Of a stretch of DNA of 26,781 bases, positions 1-8,380 are shown piece after piece. Position 1 is the stretch's first letter; the number at the start of each line of letters is the position of its first letter. Under the pieces are notes generated by a model, which saw nothing but the letters and a program-made list of their open reading frames with translations, did not search any database and was not told where the DNA came from. The stretch covers positions 11,109 to 37,889 of the forward strand of contig DDQN01000079.1 of assembly GCA_002342685.1 (NCBI GenBank). Reading direction: 5' to 3'. The translations under genes were made by a program, and so were the position numbers. Origin of the DNA: Vibrio sp. UBA2441. GTDB lineage: Bacteria; Pseudomonadota; Gammaproteobacteria; Enterobacterales; Vibrionaceae.

Positions 1-274
1 ACCCTCCTGCGGCTGCACCGACAACGGCACCGCCAATACCATCTTCTAATACACCAGCGACCGCTCCTAAAACAGCTCCGGTTATCGCTCCATTTTTCGC
101 TTCTGTTTTGGCCGCTTCACCTTTATCCACATTTTCAGCATAAGATTGGCAATAAGAGTAGTCAGCTTCATATGTTGCTTGATCTACATCGGTCATATCA
201 ACAACTGGGTTTTGATTGTAGGCGCAAGCGGCTAATGCGCTTGAAAAAGTGATGCTTATAAATGGCTTGAACAT
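1..274 (-). CDS. Glycine-zipper lipoprotein, C-terminus beyond window
   Basis: The minus-strand reading frame starts at ATG 274 and runs off the left edge, giving about 91 codons. I translated it by hand. It opens with a short hydrophobic segment ending in the lipobox Leu-Ala-Ala-Cys (Cys at residue 17), so it is probably a lipidated envelope protein. After a polar stretch containing a second Cys, the visible end is rich in Gly and Ala with GxxxG spacing (GAITGAVLGAVAG, then GIGGAVVGAAAGG). This is the pattern of glycine-zipper proteins that insert in or lie along the outer membrane. The ribosome-binding site is weak (CGGAA). No specific function can be assigned. The 129 bases between this gene and the next one hold only its upstream region; no further gene is visible there. 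Confidence 0.7.
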   Translation of the reverse strand, partial: MFKPFISITFSSALAACAYNQNPVVDMTDVDQATYEADYSYCQSYAENVDKGEAAKTEAKNGAITGAVLGAVAGVLEDGIGGAVVGAAAGG

Positions 275-403
275 GGTATTGATTCCGTACTGAATGTTGG
301 CGGAATAATACATAACTTTAAACAGGACTAATGTAAGCAAAGGTAAGCTGAGGTAAATGGAAGTAATTGGTGGCTATTTTATACGCCATCTTTAATTGAC
401 CTA

Positions 404-802
404 TCAGTAACTTGGAGGACGGCTACCTTTCATTAATAAATCGAGTTTAGTTTGAGCCTGTTTAGGATTTTCCAGATCAATTGCTTCAATCATCTCACAT
501 TCATCTCTGACCATTTCAGAGATAAGGCTAGGGTAATGACGGCAGTCTTCAGGCCTATCTAAGTAAATGCTGCATGTATATTTATTTGGGGCCTGAGCGT
601 TGGCTTTGGGGGCAATTTCAAGAAAGGGGCATCTTTTGAGCCTTGCGCCGGTTTCAGGGTCGAACCATATCTCATTATTTTTGACGAACTCAAAAATGTC
701 TGGGTTGAAAATTTCCCATAGATCAATTTCTTCTTTTGTCGCAGAAATATCACCATCTCCATATTTGATACAGCACTTGCCGCATTGATTGCAATCTTTC
801 AT
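404..802 (-). CDS. YkgJ-family cysteine cluster protein
   Basis: The product is 132 residues. It opens with the CxxCGxCC arrangement (Cys4, Cys7, Cys10, Cys11) and has later Cys residues in an RCPFLE segment, a YTCSIY segment and a PEDCRHYP segment. This is the signature of the YkgJ/UPF0153 family, whose cysteines are thought to bind zinc or an iron-sulfur cluster. The family has no settled biochemical role. There is no signal peptide or membrane segment, so it is probably cytosolic. The start is the only Met near the N-terminal Cys cluster, although no strong Shine-Dalgarno sequence precedes it. It lies 98 bases downstream of ybiT on the same strand and could be a separate unit or be reached by readthrough. 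Confidence 0.8.
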   Translation of the reverse strand: MKDCNQCGKCCIKYGDGDISATKEEIDLWEIFNPDIFEFVKNNEIWFDPETGARLKRCPFLEIAPKANAQAPNKYTCSIYLDRPEDCRHYPSLISEMVRDECEMIEAIDLENPKQAQTKLDLLMKGSRPPSY

Positions 803-832
803 GGTTCGCCAGTGAGTAGAGTGTGTAAGCCA

Positions 833-873
833 AGGAAGAGTTTTTGCTGAGAAAGCAATATGAGCCTCTTCCT
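833..873. terminator. Branched stem-loop between ybiT and the ykgJ-like gene
   Basis: AGGAAGAG (833-840) pairs with CTCTTCCT (866-873). A second stem sits inside, TTGCT (844-848) with AGCAA (854-858). It lies just past the ybiT stop on that gene's strand. There is no clear T-run after it, so it may be a weak terminator or an RNA-processing structure. Confidence 0.3.
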
Positions 874-900
874 GGGCGGTTTATTTCTGGATGGTAATGA

Positions 901-2505
901 TTATGCGACGCTTAAAGTTTTCTTTTGGTGTGAAAGGTACTCATCATATGTGCCTTGGAAGTTAACCAGCTTCTTGTCTTTTACATCAATGATAGACGTT
1001 GCAAGAGAGGAAACAAATTCGCGGTCATGGCTTACAAAAATAAGTGTGCCTTGATAATCTTTAAGGGCGTTATTGAGTGCTTCAATCGCTTCCATATCCA
1101 TGTGGTTCGTTGGTTCATCCATCACGAGAACATTGATGTCCTGCATCATTAATTTGCCAAACAATAGACGGTTCTTTTCGCCACCAGAGCAGTTTTTTGC
1201 TTTTTTATTTGCATCATCCGCAGTGAACAACAAACGACCCAAAATACCGCGAACCATCAAATCATCATGCTTTGTTGTACGCCACTGAGATATCCAGTCG
1301 AAGATAGTTAAATCGTTGTCGAAATCAGCGGTACTATCTTGCGGGCAGTAACCGATAGACGCATTTTCAGACCATTTTATAACGCCGTGCTTCTGTTCTA
1401 ATTCTTTTACCAGACAACGCAATAATGTTGTTTTGCCTACGCCATTTTCGCCGATTACCGCTAAACGGGTACCAGCTTCCAGAAGTAAGTTACCATTTTC
1501 GAACAGCAACTCATCTCCAAATGAATGACCAACATCTTGTAGTTCAACGGCTTGACGATGGAGCTTCTTACCTTCTCCAAAATCAATCGATGGGCTCATT
1601 CGGCTCGTCGATTTAACTTCATCTAGCTTAATTTTATCCATCTTCTTCGCCCGAGAGCTAGCTTGTTTCGCTTTAGATGCGTTTGCGCCAAATCTATTTA
1701 CGAAATCTTGTAGCTCGCTAATCTCTGCGGCTTTTTTCGCATTGCCAGCCAGTAGTTGTTCGCGGATCAATCCTGAAGCTTCAAGGAAGTATTCGTAGTT
1801 ACCCGGATATATGCGTAGTTCACCATAATCGATATCTGCCATGTGGGTACATACTGAGTTCAGAAAATGGCGATCGTGGGAAATAATGATCATCGTACAT
1901 TTACGTTGATTCAGCTCTTCAGCAAGCCAGTTAATCGTATGAATATCTAGGTTGTTGGTTGGTTCATCTAACAATAAGATATCAGGATTAGCGAAAAGGG
2001 CCTGCGCAAGTAACACCCGCAACTTCCAACCCGGCGCAACATGTTGCATTAGGCCGAAATGGAACTCTTCTTCGATACCTGCTTGAGTTAAAATGTCGCC
2101 AGCACGGCTTTCTGCTGTATAGCCGTCCATCTCTGCGAACTCACTTTCAAGTTCAGCAACCAGCATGCCGTCTTCTTCACTCATTTCTGGTAATGAATAA
2201 ATACGGTCACGTTCTTGTTTGATTTCCCATAACTTACGGTCACCCATTATGACGACGTCGATAACATTATGTTGTTCAAATGCGAACTGGTCTTGGCTCA
2301 ATACACCAAGTTTTAACCCTGGGGTAATAGACACATTGCCTGAGCTAGGCGTTAGTGCGCCACTAAGAATCTTCATGAATGTTGATTTACCACATCCATT
2401 GGCTCCGATTAAGCCGTAACGGTTACCGTTACCGAACTTAGCAGAAATGTTTTCAAATAAAGGCTCGGCACCAAATTGCATGGTAATGTTAGCGGTAGAT
2501 ATCAA
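901..2505 (-). CDS. ybiT: ABC-F family ATPase YbiT
   Basis: The product is 534 residues; as I recall the E. coli YbiT sequence, the two align along their length. ABC-F proteins are soluble tandem ATPases that bind the ribosomal E site and relieve stalled or unusual translation states. There are two nucleotide-binding domains. The first has Walker A GANGCGKST (34-42) and Walker B LLLDEPTNNLD. The second has Walker A GENGVGKTT (about residue 350), signature CSGGEKNR and Walker B LVMDEPTNHMD. The two are joined by a charged linker rich in Lys and Ala. There are no membrane segments and no adjacent permease, as expected for ABC-F. The first signature motif is degenerate (VAPGWKLRV), as I recall for E. 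coli YbiT. The second D-loop reads NHMD in place of the usual NHLD. Confidence 0.93.
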   Translation of the reverse strand: MISTANITMQFGAEPLFENISAKFGNGNRYGLIGANGCGKSTFMKILSGALTPSSGNVSITPGLKLGVLSQDQFAFEQHNVIDVVIMGDRKLWEIKQERDRIYSLPEMSEEDGMLVAELESEFAEMDGYTAESRAGDILTQAGIEEEFHFGLMQHVAPGWKLRVLLAQALFANPDILLLDEPTNNLDIHTINWLAEELNQRKCTMIIISHDRHFLNSVCTHMADIDYGELRIYPGNYEYFLEASGLIREQLLAGNAKKAAEISELQDFVNRFGANASKAKQASSRAKKMDKIKLDEVKSTSRMSPSIDFGEGKKLHRQAVELQDVGHSFGDELLFENGNLLLEAGTRLAVIGENGVGKTTLLRCLVKELEQKHGVIKWSENASIGYCPQDSTADFDNDLTIFDWISQWRTTKHDDLMVRGILGRLLFTADDANKKAKNCSGGEKNRLLFGKLMMQDINVLVMDEPTNHMDMEAIEALNNALKDYQGTLIFVSHDREFVSSLATSIIDVKDKKLVNFQGTYDEYLSHQKKTLSVA

Positions 2506-2594
2506 AGAATATTCCTAGGTATTAAGATTGGTTAATCACTGAGTCAGAGATGCCAAATCAACAGAAGTCAAAGTACGAGTTAAATAGGTGGCGA

Positions 2595-2600
2595 ATTATA
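2595..2600 (-). promoter_or_regulatory. Possible -10 element for ybiT
   Basis: Read on the minus strand this is a perfect TATAAT, about 90 bases upstream of the ybiT start. No good -35 hexamer is found at 16-18 bases, so confidence is modest. The rest of the 345-base gap 2506-2850 contains an imperfect dyad TGTGA-N8-TCACA (2625-2642) and the terminator at its left end. I see no gene in it. Confidence 0.3.
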
Positions 2601-2793
2601 CAGACTTATTGGACAAATAACAGATGTGAGATGTAAGTCACAAAAGTTACTTGTGCTGAAGGAATAATCAAGAGAGTTTTCAGTTAAATATAATATCAAT
2701 GCTGCGTAGTTATCTAAATGGATGCATACAAAACTGCCGTGGTTACAATTGAAGAGTCGTCGGTTTCAATGTTATTTGAATAGGCTAAACAAA

Positions 2794-2820
2794 AAATCCA
2801 CCAGATACTCTGGTGGATTT
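2794..2820 (-). terminator. Rho-independent terminator of the first MCP gene
   Basis: An 11-bp perfect stem, AAATCCACCAG (2794-2804) with CTGGTGGATTT (2810-2820), encloses a 5-base loop. On the minus strand it is followed by a run of T. It lies 31 bases past the stop of the minus-strand chemoreceptor. Confidence 0.85.
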
Positions 2821-2850
2821 TATTAATCAAAGCGACAGTGTGGAAATGGA

Positions 2851-4755
2851 TTAAATAGTAAATCGTTTTACTATTGTCATTAACTGTTCATTAATTTGGG
2901 TAATATCTTCCGCATCCGTTAATGCCTGCTTACCATTAGCGTCAAGCTCAGTCACGATACTACTGATGGCCGTCATGTTTTGGCTGACTTCCTTGGTTAC
3001 GCTACTTTGCTGCTCTGCAGCGGTTGCTACCTGGGTGCTTAGGTTGTTGATGTTTTCTACAAAGTCACTCATGGTTTCTAAGTTTCCAGCCACCTCACCA
3101 GCGTTACTTGCTGTCTCTTCACAACGAAGTTTGGTATTGTCCATCGATTCGACCACGCTGTGTGTCCGTGTCACTAAGCTTTCTAATGCCTGCTCAACTT
3201 CAGATGTGCTCTCTTTGGTCCGGCTGGCCAGGTTACGTACTTCGTCTGCGACAACAGCGAAGCCTCGCCCTTGCTCTCCAGCTCGTGCTGCTTCTATAGC
3301 TGCATTAAGCGCAAGGAGGTTGGTTTGTTCGGCAATGGCACCAATGACATTCAAAATACTATTTATATTTTGTGTTTCGTCATTCATTTTTTGCACGTTG
3401 TCAGAGGATAAGGTTACCTCTGAAATCAAGGCTGTAACCGTTGACTGAGCTTGCTTCGTTGTTTCTTTGGATTGTGAGCTGGTATCGCTGGCTTGCTGAG
3501 TAATTTGTGCAGTATGAGCAATATCCGATGCCATAGATTCTGCGGTGGCGTTCATCTGCTCAATTGCGGCCACAATTTGCTCGGTCTCAGATAAATGATT
3601 TTGCAGGAATTCAGCGTTTTCAGAGGACCTTGCGTGCAGGTTAATCATGTTTTCCTGCATTTGAACCGACGCTTGTTGGATATCTTTCATCATGTCCTGA
3701 AAGTTACTGATGAACTTGTTTACGCCTTTTGAAATCTGCGCTAAGTCGTCATTGCCAGAAATCTCTAACCTTTGAGTTAAATCAATGGTTCCCTGAGATA
3801 AGCCATTAATGGTTTCTTTAAGCAGTAGGATAGGACGATAGACCCGATTAAGCAGTAACGTAAATAAACCCAGTGAGACTATCAGAGAGACTAATGTCAC
3901 TATGATGGCGTTGTTTCTTGCTTCATCTAATTTTGCGAAGGCCGTTGACTCATCAAGCTCGATAGCAAGATACCAGTTGTTATCACCAATACTTATCTGA
4001 TGTGAGAACAATGCTTTTTCGACATCGTTCATCGTGTAATTCGTGGTCAGTATCGGACTGGCAATGATGCTTTGTGCAAGTTGCTTGAATGCACTATTTT
4101 CAGACAAAACCGATGTGTTTTTAATATCAGGGTGGTTAGAAGCTAACACCGCGCTGTTGTGATCTAAAATAAAGGTGTTTGCACCGTCTATATCAATTGA
4201 GTTAACAATGTCATTTAGTCTATCAAGAGGAATATCGGCAATTATTGCTCCGTTAGGTATTTTTTCTGCCACACTCACCATGGTTTTATTGACTGTCTCA
4301 TCGACATAGATGTCAGTGAAAATAGGGCCGGAGGCATTTTGAGCGTCTTTATACCAAAAGCTATCTGCAGGTTTATAGCTTTGTGGGGCTTTACCTTTGT
4401 CCCATCCATCCACATTGAGATCATTCGTGTAGGCAGAATTGTCACTATAACCGACAGTGAGAATATCAATGTTACTCGCGCGGCCGTAAGAGATAAGACG
4501 ATATACATCGCCACCATCATACTGGGTGTTTTGCCGATAATCTTCAGCCATGCCATGTACTGAACGACCAATAGACTCCATAAAGTCTTTTACCTTAGCA
4601 CTTTCTGATTTAGCTCGTTTAATGGTTGAGTCAGAAATCGTTTCTCGAAGTGAATCTCTTTCACTGCTGTAGGCTATATAATTTGCCGTACCGACTGATA
4701 TTGTGAGTAGTATGGAAGATGAGACAAGCAGTGCTTTTTTAAATCCTAATTTCAT
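2851..4755 (-). CDS. Methyl-accepting chemotaxis protein, dCache sensor (non-amino-acid type)
   Basis: From ATG 4755 the product is 634 residues. It has an inner-membrane segment at about 8-28, a periplasmic dCache-like sensor domain, a second membrane segment near residue 290, a HAMP domain and the cytoplasmic signalling hairpin, whose tip carries EQTNLLALNAAIEAARAGEQ. An upstream in-frame ATG at 4845 would add 30 polar residues. I prefer 4755 because MCPs normally begin with a short basic segment directly before the first membrane helix (MKLGFKKALL); the ribosome-binding site does not settle it. In the sensor, the block Y127-x4-S132-x-W134-Y135-x-D137 resembles the dCache amino-acid-binding motif, but Ser replaces the Arg that grips the ligand carboxylate. 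A non-amino-acid ligand is therefore more likely. It has no C-terminal pentapeptide tether. Confidence 0.9.
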   Translation of the reverse strand: MKLGFKKALLVSSSILLTISVGTANYIAYSSERDSLRETISDSTIKRAKSESAKVKDFMESIGRSVHGMAEDYRQNTQYDGGDVYRLISYGRASNIDILTVGYSDNSAYTNDLNVDGWDKGKAPQSYKPADSFWYKDAQNASGPIFTDIYVDETVNKTMVSVAEKIPNGAIIADIPLDRLNDIVNSIDIDGANTFILDHNSAVLASNHPDIKNTSVLSENSAFKQLAQSIIASPILTTNYTMNDVEKALFSHQISIGDNNWYLAIELDESTAFAKLDEARNNAIIVTLVSLIVSLGLFTLLLNRVYRPILLLKETINGLSQGTIDLTQRLEISGNDDLAQISKGVNKFISNFQDMMKDIQQASVQMQENMINLHARSSENAEFLQNHLSETEQIVAAIEQMNATAESMASDIAHTAQITQQASDTSSQSKETTKQAQSTVTALISEVTLSSDNVQKMNDETQNINSILNVIGAIAEQTNLLALNAAIEAARAGEQGRGFAVVADEVRNLASRTKESTSEVEQALESLVTRTHSVVESMDNTKLRCEETASNAGEVAGNLETMSDFVENINNLSTQVATAAEQQSSVTKEVSQNMTAISSIVTELDANGKQALTDAEDITQINEQLMTIVKRFTI

Positions 4756-4927
4756 AGCTAATACCACTGGGTTTTTATCATAAGGCAGAGCGTAATTGCT
4801 GAGTTTTAGATTAACGCTCATAGAATGTCGGGCAGTGTAGCGCAAATGCAGGAAGTTTCTGTTATATGACTCGCATAAGATGTGATGTGGTATTAGTGCA
4901 GGATATTGATTTTGTGATCAGAATTGA

Positions 4928-4953
4928 ATATCGGTATGTAGGAATGTCATTTA
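4928..4953 (-). promoter_or_regulatory. Candidate FliA (sigma-28) promoter for the first MCP
   Basis: On the minus strand TAAA (4953-4950) is followed after 14 bases by ACCGATAT (4935-4928). This matches 6 of 8 positions of the sigma-28 -10 consensus GCCGATAA, with spacing one base short of the usual 15. It is upstream of the chemoreceptor gene, where such promoters are expected. Confidence 0.4.
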
Positions 4954-4980
4954 GCTCGAGTTTTAGTGTGATAGGTTTAT

Positions 4981-5019
4981 TTAAAAGCCAATTAACAAGG
5001 AAAGGTAACTGGCTTTTAA
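4981..5019 (-). terminator. Probable terminator of the second MCP gene
   Basis: A 10-bp perfect inverted repeat, TTAAAAGCCA (4981-4990) with TGGCTTTTAA (5010-5019), has a 19-base loop. It lies 46 bases past the stop of the minus-strand MCP at 5065. The stem itself ends in the T-rich tract. The gap 4756-5064 otherwise holds only the promoter region of the first MCP. Confidence 0.6.
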
Positions 5020-5064
5020 TATGAGATCGTGTCTCATCCTTATATGTGTTTTCACCTATAGGAC

Positions 5065-7020
5065 TTAGGTTCTAAAACGAGCAACAACCGTGTTCAGTTG
5101 TGAGGCGATGCTCCCTAGTTCTTGTGAGTTGTCCTGAGCTTTTTTGGACATATCTTCAACGACTGCAGCATCTTGATGGATTTGATGAATGTGGCTGTTA
5201 ATGTCCTCTGTTACTGAATGTTGTTGCTCTGCAGCGGTTGCGATTTGTGTGTTCATTTGATGAATCACATCAACTGACGCAGAAATACCTTGAAAACTGT
5301 TTTGCACTGAGGAGGTTATTTCTACCGTAGTATATGACGTGTCCAGACTCCGGTTTACATGGTGAGAAACGCCCTGAGTCTGATTTTGTAGTCGTTTCAC
5401 TAACTCATCAATTTCTTGTGTGGAGTTGGCGGTACGTTTAGCCAAAGCTCTCACTTCGTCAGCGACTACTGCGAACCCGCGCCCCTGCTCACCAGCCCGT
5501 GCAGCTTCTATCGCTGCATTTAATGCAAGCAGGTTGGTTTGATCCGCTATTTCTCGGATTGTATCCAATATCACAGTGATTTCTTGGCTATCTCGTTCAA
5601 GGTTTTTAATCTCAACGGCAGACTGAGTTAATGCATCGGCGAGCTGATTGACACTGGCTACTGCATTGTTGATATGTTCTTGTCCTTCATCAACCAATTG
5701 TTGGCTTTGCGTTGCAGAAGTTGCCGCTGCACTACATGAATTAGATACCTCATTGGCAGTGGCAACCATTTCGTTGAATGCCGTTGAGACCAACTCTACC
5801 GCCTGGTTTTGCCTTTCTGATGTATTTGACATTTCCTGAGCAATAGAAATAGCCTGCTCTGACGCTTGAGACATCTGCTGACCAGACTGGCTTATTTGCA
5901 ATACTATCTGTTTAATGGCCTGCAGGAATTGATTAAAATATAAGGCCAGTTTTCCGGTTTCGTCTTTAGAGTTAATGGTAATTGTTTTAGTCAGGTCACC
6001 CTCTCCAGAAGCGATGTCTTGTAAACTTCCGGATACCACTTGAAGTGGTTTAGCAAATCGGTTAGCAAATATAATTGCAGAAAAAATAAACACAATAGTA
6101 AGAATAATAATGGTAATAGTGATGAGTTTTATCATGTCATTACGGGACTGAAGCACCTCTTCACTACCGATCAAGCCTATAAATTTCCAGCCAAGTTTTT
6201 GAGACTGATAGATATTGGCAAAGTAGTTTTGACCATTAATGGCAACTTCAATCAGACCCGAATTAGTATTGTTTAGTAATTGGTAAGCCTCGTCTAGTTC
6301 AGACAATTTTTTGAAATTATTATCTGGTTGACCTACGTCCACTAGGATATTACCGGACGCTTCGACCATCATCAGATAACCATTTTTACCTAATTTAATC
6401 TCTTTGATGATATCTGTTAGCGTATTCAGAGAAACATCTATAGCAATAACGCCATTGCTCTGGTCATTTTTGTTTTTGAATGTTGAAACTGTGCTCAATA
6501 TTACCGCATCATCAGGTGCCCAATAATATGCATCTCCTCGGTTAATTTGGCCGAAATTGCTTACTGCATCCTGATAGAAGGGCCGGGTTCTCGGGTCATA
6601 ATTGGCTGGGCTTGAACCCATTGGCCATTGTACAAAACCACCAAATTGAGTTCCCATATAGATATAAGCATAGTCTGGATGAGTGAGTCCCATTTCATTA
6701 AATGCGTCATAGATATCTTGTTCAAGACCGCCATTTTGGTCGGGAGTCATTTGAACACTAGCTTTGTCCAGATAACTTGTGATACTCGAGTCCGCGTTTA
6801 TAAGAGATGGCTGTTTGGCTAGATAGGTAAGGTTTTCTTCGATGCCTTTAAAGTAGAGAGCTATTGCATTATCTACTTGGCGAATTTCGTTTCGACTACT
6901 GCTAATAAAATTGTCTAGTGCTTGGTCTCTTAGAACATCAACGACAAATATTGAAACGATGATGATTGGGGTTATGCTGGCAATTATAAGGGCGAGTAAA
7001 AGCTTGGATTTAATAGTCAT
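5065..7020 (-). CDS. Methyl-accepting chemotaxis protein, dCache amino-acid-type sensor
   Basis: The product is 651 residues. It has a membrane helix at about 6-28, a periplasmic dCache domain to about 275, a second helix near 280-302, HAMP, and a signalling hairpin with the tip DQTNLLALNAAIEAARAGEQ. The start ATG at 7020 has a good ribosome-binding site (AGAAGG). The distal ligand pocket shows Y141, R146, F148, Y149 and D151. These have exactly the spacing of Y121, R126, W128, Y129 and D131 in the amino-acid receptor PctA as I recall it, with Phe for the Trp. This predicts sensing of an amino acid or a close derivative. The gene sits 100 bases downstream of the lyase gene of the diamino-acid locus on the same strand, separated from it by a terminator. 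The receptor may direct motility toward that pathway's substrate (inference). Confidence 0.9.
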   Translation of the reverse strand: MTIKSKLLLALIIASITPIIIVSIFVVDVLRDQALDNFISSSRNEIRQVDNAIALYFKGIEENLTYLAKQPSLINADSSITSYLDKASVQMTPDQNGGLEQDIYDAFNEMGLTHPDYAYIYMGTQFGGFVQWPMGSSPANYDPRTRPFYQDAVSNFGQINRGDAYYWAPDDAVILSTVSTFKNKNDQSNGVIAIDVSLNTLTDIIKEIKLGKNGYLMMVEASGNILVDVGQPDNNFKKLSELDEAYQLLNNTNSGLIEVAINGQNYFANIYQSQKLGWKFIGLIGSEEVLQSRNDMIKLITITIIILTIVFIFSAIIFANRFAKPLQVVSGSLQDIASGEGDLTKTITINSKDETGKLALYFNQFLQAIKQIVLQISQSGQQMSQASEQAISIAQEMSNTSERQNQAVELVSTAFNEMVATANEVSNSCSAAATSATQSQQLVDEGQEHINNAVASVNQLADALTQSAVEIKNLERDSQEITVILDTIREIADQTNLLALNAAIEAARAGEQGRGFAVVADEVRALAKRTANSTQEIDELVKRLQNQTQGVSHHVNRSLDTSYTTVEITSSVQNSFQGISASVDVIHQMNTQIATAAEQQHSVTEDINSHIHQIHQDAAVVEDMSKKAQDNSQELGSIASQLNTVVARFRT

Positions 7021-7053
7021 ACAGCCTTCTTTTTATGTTTATTTTATGAGCAT

Positions 7054-7090
7054 TAAAAAAATCCCCTCAAAGCTCCAGGGCTATGAGGGG
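7054..7090 (-). terminator. Rho-independent terminator of the lyase gene
   Basis: CCCCTCA (7063-7069) pairs with TGAGGGG (7084-7090), and an inner AGC/GCT pairs across an A-A mismatch. On the minus strand the stem is followed by ATTTTTTT. It lies about 30 bases past the stop of the gene ending at 7121. Confidence 0.85.
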
Positions 7091-7120
7091 GGAGTAGTGA
7101 AGCTCAAAGTTTTGTTATAG

Positions 7121-8305
7121 TTATTTAGATAGTGGAAGCATTCCTTCCCACACTATTTGACGATAACGAGTAGGGTTAGTATCGCCTTCTGTGTTGAATA
7201 ACATGACAACAGCGTTTTCATCTAAACCAATTTCGTTTGCTGCTTTTATGCCATCAGGATGGTTAGCAAGCAAATAAAGCAGGCCGGTCGTAATTGCGCC
7301 AGACTCACCACTGGTAATTGCAGGGTCGCCAGCTAATGGGTTACCCAGAATTCTCATGCCTGCGGCAGATACATTGTCATCAACAGCAGCAAATTGTTGG
7401 CTGCAATCTTTTAGTATTGGCCAAGTTACCGGGTTAGGTTCACCACAAGCCAAACCAGCCATAATGGAATTAAGATCGCCAGTCACGTTGACCATTTCAC
7501 CGGATTCACTTGTACCTGAGCGGTAAATGCAATCAGCGGCGCTTGGTTCTGCAATAATGGTTTTGAAGCTGTCTGAACCTAATTTGTCGGCTAAACAACC
7601 TAATACGCCACCCGCCATCGCACCAACACCTGCCTGAAGGATAACGTGAGTAGGTTTCTGGTTTAATGTTTCTGCCTGATCCATTGCTTCAACAGCCATG
7701 GTCATATAGCCCTGAGAAATCCACGTCGGGATTTTGTCGTAACCTTCCCAAGCGGTATCTTGTACTAACATCCAGTCATTTTCTTGTGCAGTTTTATTAG
7801 CTAGTCGAACCGTATCGTCATAATTAACGTCAGTAACAATACATTCTGCGCCTAAACCTTTAATTCGGTTTACACTTGCTTGTGCGGAGCCTTTAGGCAT
7901 ATATACAACGGCTTTTTGGCCCATCTCTCTTGCCGCCCATGCAACGCCAGTACCGTGGTTACCTGCTGTTGCCGTGGTGAATACAAGTGGTTTCTCAAGC
8001 TTTGATGCTACCGTTTTTAAATTGATGGCAGAGATATCTTCGCCTAGATGTTCAGCTAGAAGCTTGCCAAGAGCGTAAGAGCCACCAAGAACTTTAAAAG
8101 CATTCAGTCCAAAACGTTTAGACTCATCTTTAACCAGTATTGATTTCACGCCAATCGCCTTTGCTAAATGAGGAAGCGATGTCAGTGGCGTAGCTTGATA
8201 GCCATCAATTTGTTTATGAAAATCACGTACTTCCTGAGCGACTGACTCAGTAAAAAGTGGCGATGTTTTACCCGTGTAAAACGTGTTTTTTGATATTTTC
8301 AACAT
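7121..8305 (-). CDS. dpaL: Diaminopropionate ammonia-lyase-like PLP enzyme
   Basis: The product is 394 residues, close to E. coli YgeX. This fold-type II PLP enzyme converts 2,3-diaminopropionate to pyruvate and two ammonia via 2-aminoacrylate. The PLP-binding lysine is K71, in FGLNAFKVLGGSYALG. The phosphate-binding glycine loop QAGVGAMAGG, the QDTAWEGY block and the SGESGA segment are all present. D183 corresponds to YgeX Asp189, the base for the L-isomer. A114, in TATAGNHGTG, lies where YgeX has Asp120, the base assigned to the D-isomer, so this protein may be L-specific or act on a related amino acid. The start at 8305 has a reasonable Shine-Dalgarno sequence (AAGAAG). It lies downstream of ridA and the regulator on the same strand. 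The symbol reflects family membership and not a proven substrate. Confidence 0.88.
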   Translation of the reverse strand: MLKISKNTFYTGKTSPLFTESVAQEVRDFHKQIDGYQATPLTSLPHLAKAIGVKSILVKDESKRFGLNAFKVLGGSYALGKLLAEHLGEDISAINLKTVASKLEKPLVFTTATAGNHGTGVAWAAREMGQKAVVYMPKGSAQASVNRIKGLGAECIVTDVNYDDTVRLANKTAQENDWMLVQDTAWEGYDKIPTWISQGYMTMAVEAMDQAETLNQKPTHVILQAGVGAMAGGVLGCLADKLGSDSFKTIIAEPSAADCIYRSGTSESGEMVNVTGDLNSIMAGLACGEPNPVTWPILKDCSQQFAAVDDNVSAAGMRILGNPLAGDPAITSGESGAITTGLLYLLANHPDGIKAANEIGLDENAVVMLFNTEGDTNPTRYRQIVWEGMLPLSK

Positions 8306-8350
8306 AGTGACTTCTTTGCAGTGAACAGGTTTGAAATGCAGGTATAAATA

Positions 8351-8371
8351 GGGGCACTGATTAAGTGACCC
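8351..8371 (-). other. Imperfect hairpin between ridA and the lyase gene
   Basis: GGG-G-CACT (8351-8358) pairs with AGTG-A-CCC (8364-8371) around one mismatch and a 5-base loop. On the minus strand it is followed by TATTTATA. It may be a leaky terminator or a stability element within the operon. Confidence 0.3.
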
Positions 8372-8380
8372 TACATATGA

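Noticed and set aside
2625..2642. CRP site upstream of ybiT
   Set aside because: TGTGA-N8-TCACA has perfect halves but an 8-base spacer in place of the 6 that CRP requires, and ybiT is not a usual target.
2966..3448. 160-residue plus-strand frame opposite the first MCP
   Set aside because: It lies wholly inside the conserved signalling domain of the chemoreceptor and has a low-complexity Ser/Ala/Leu composition typical of an antisense shadow.
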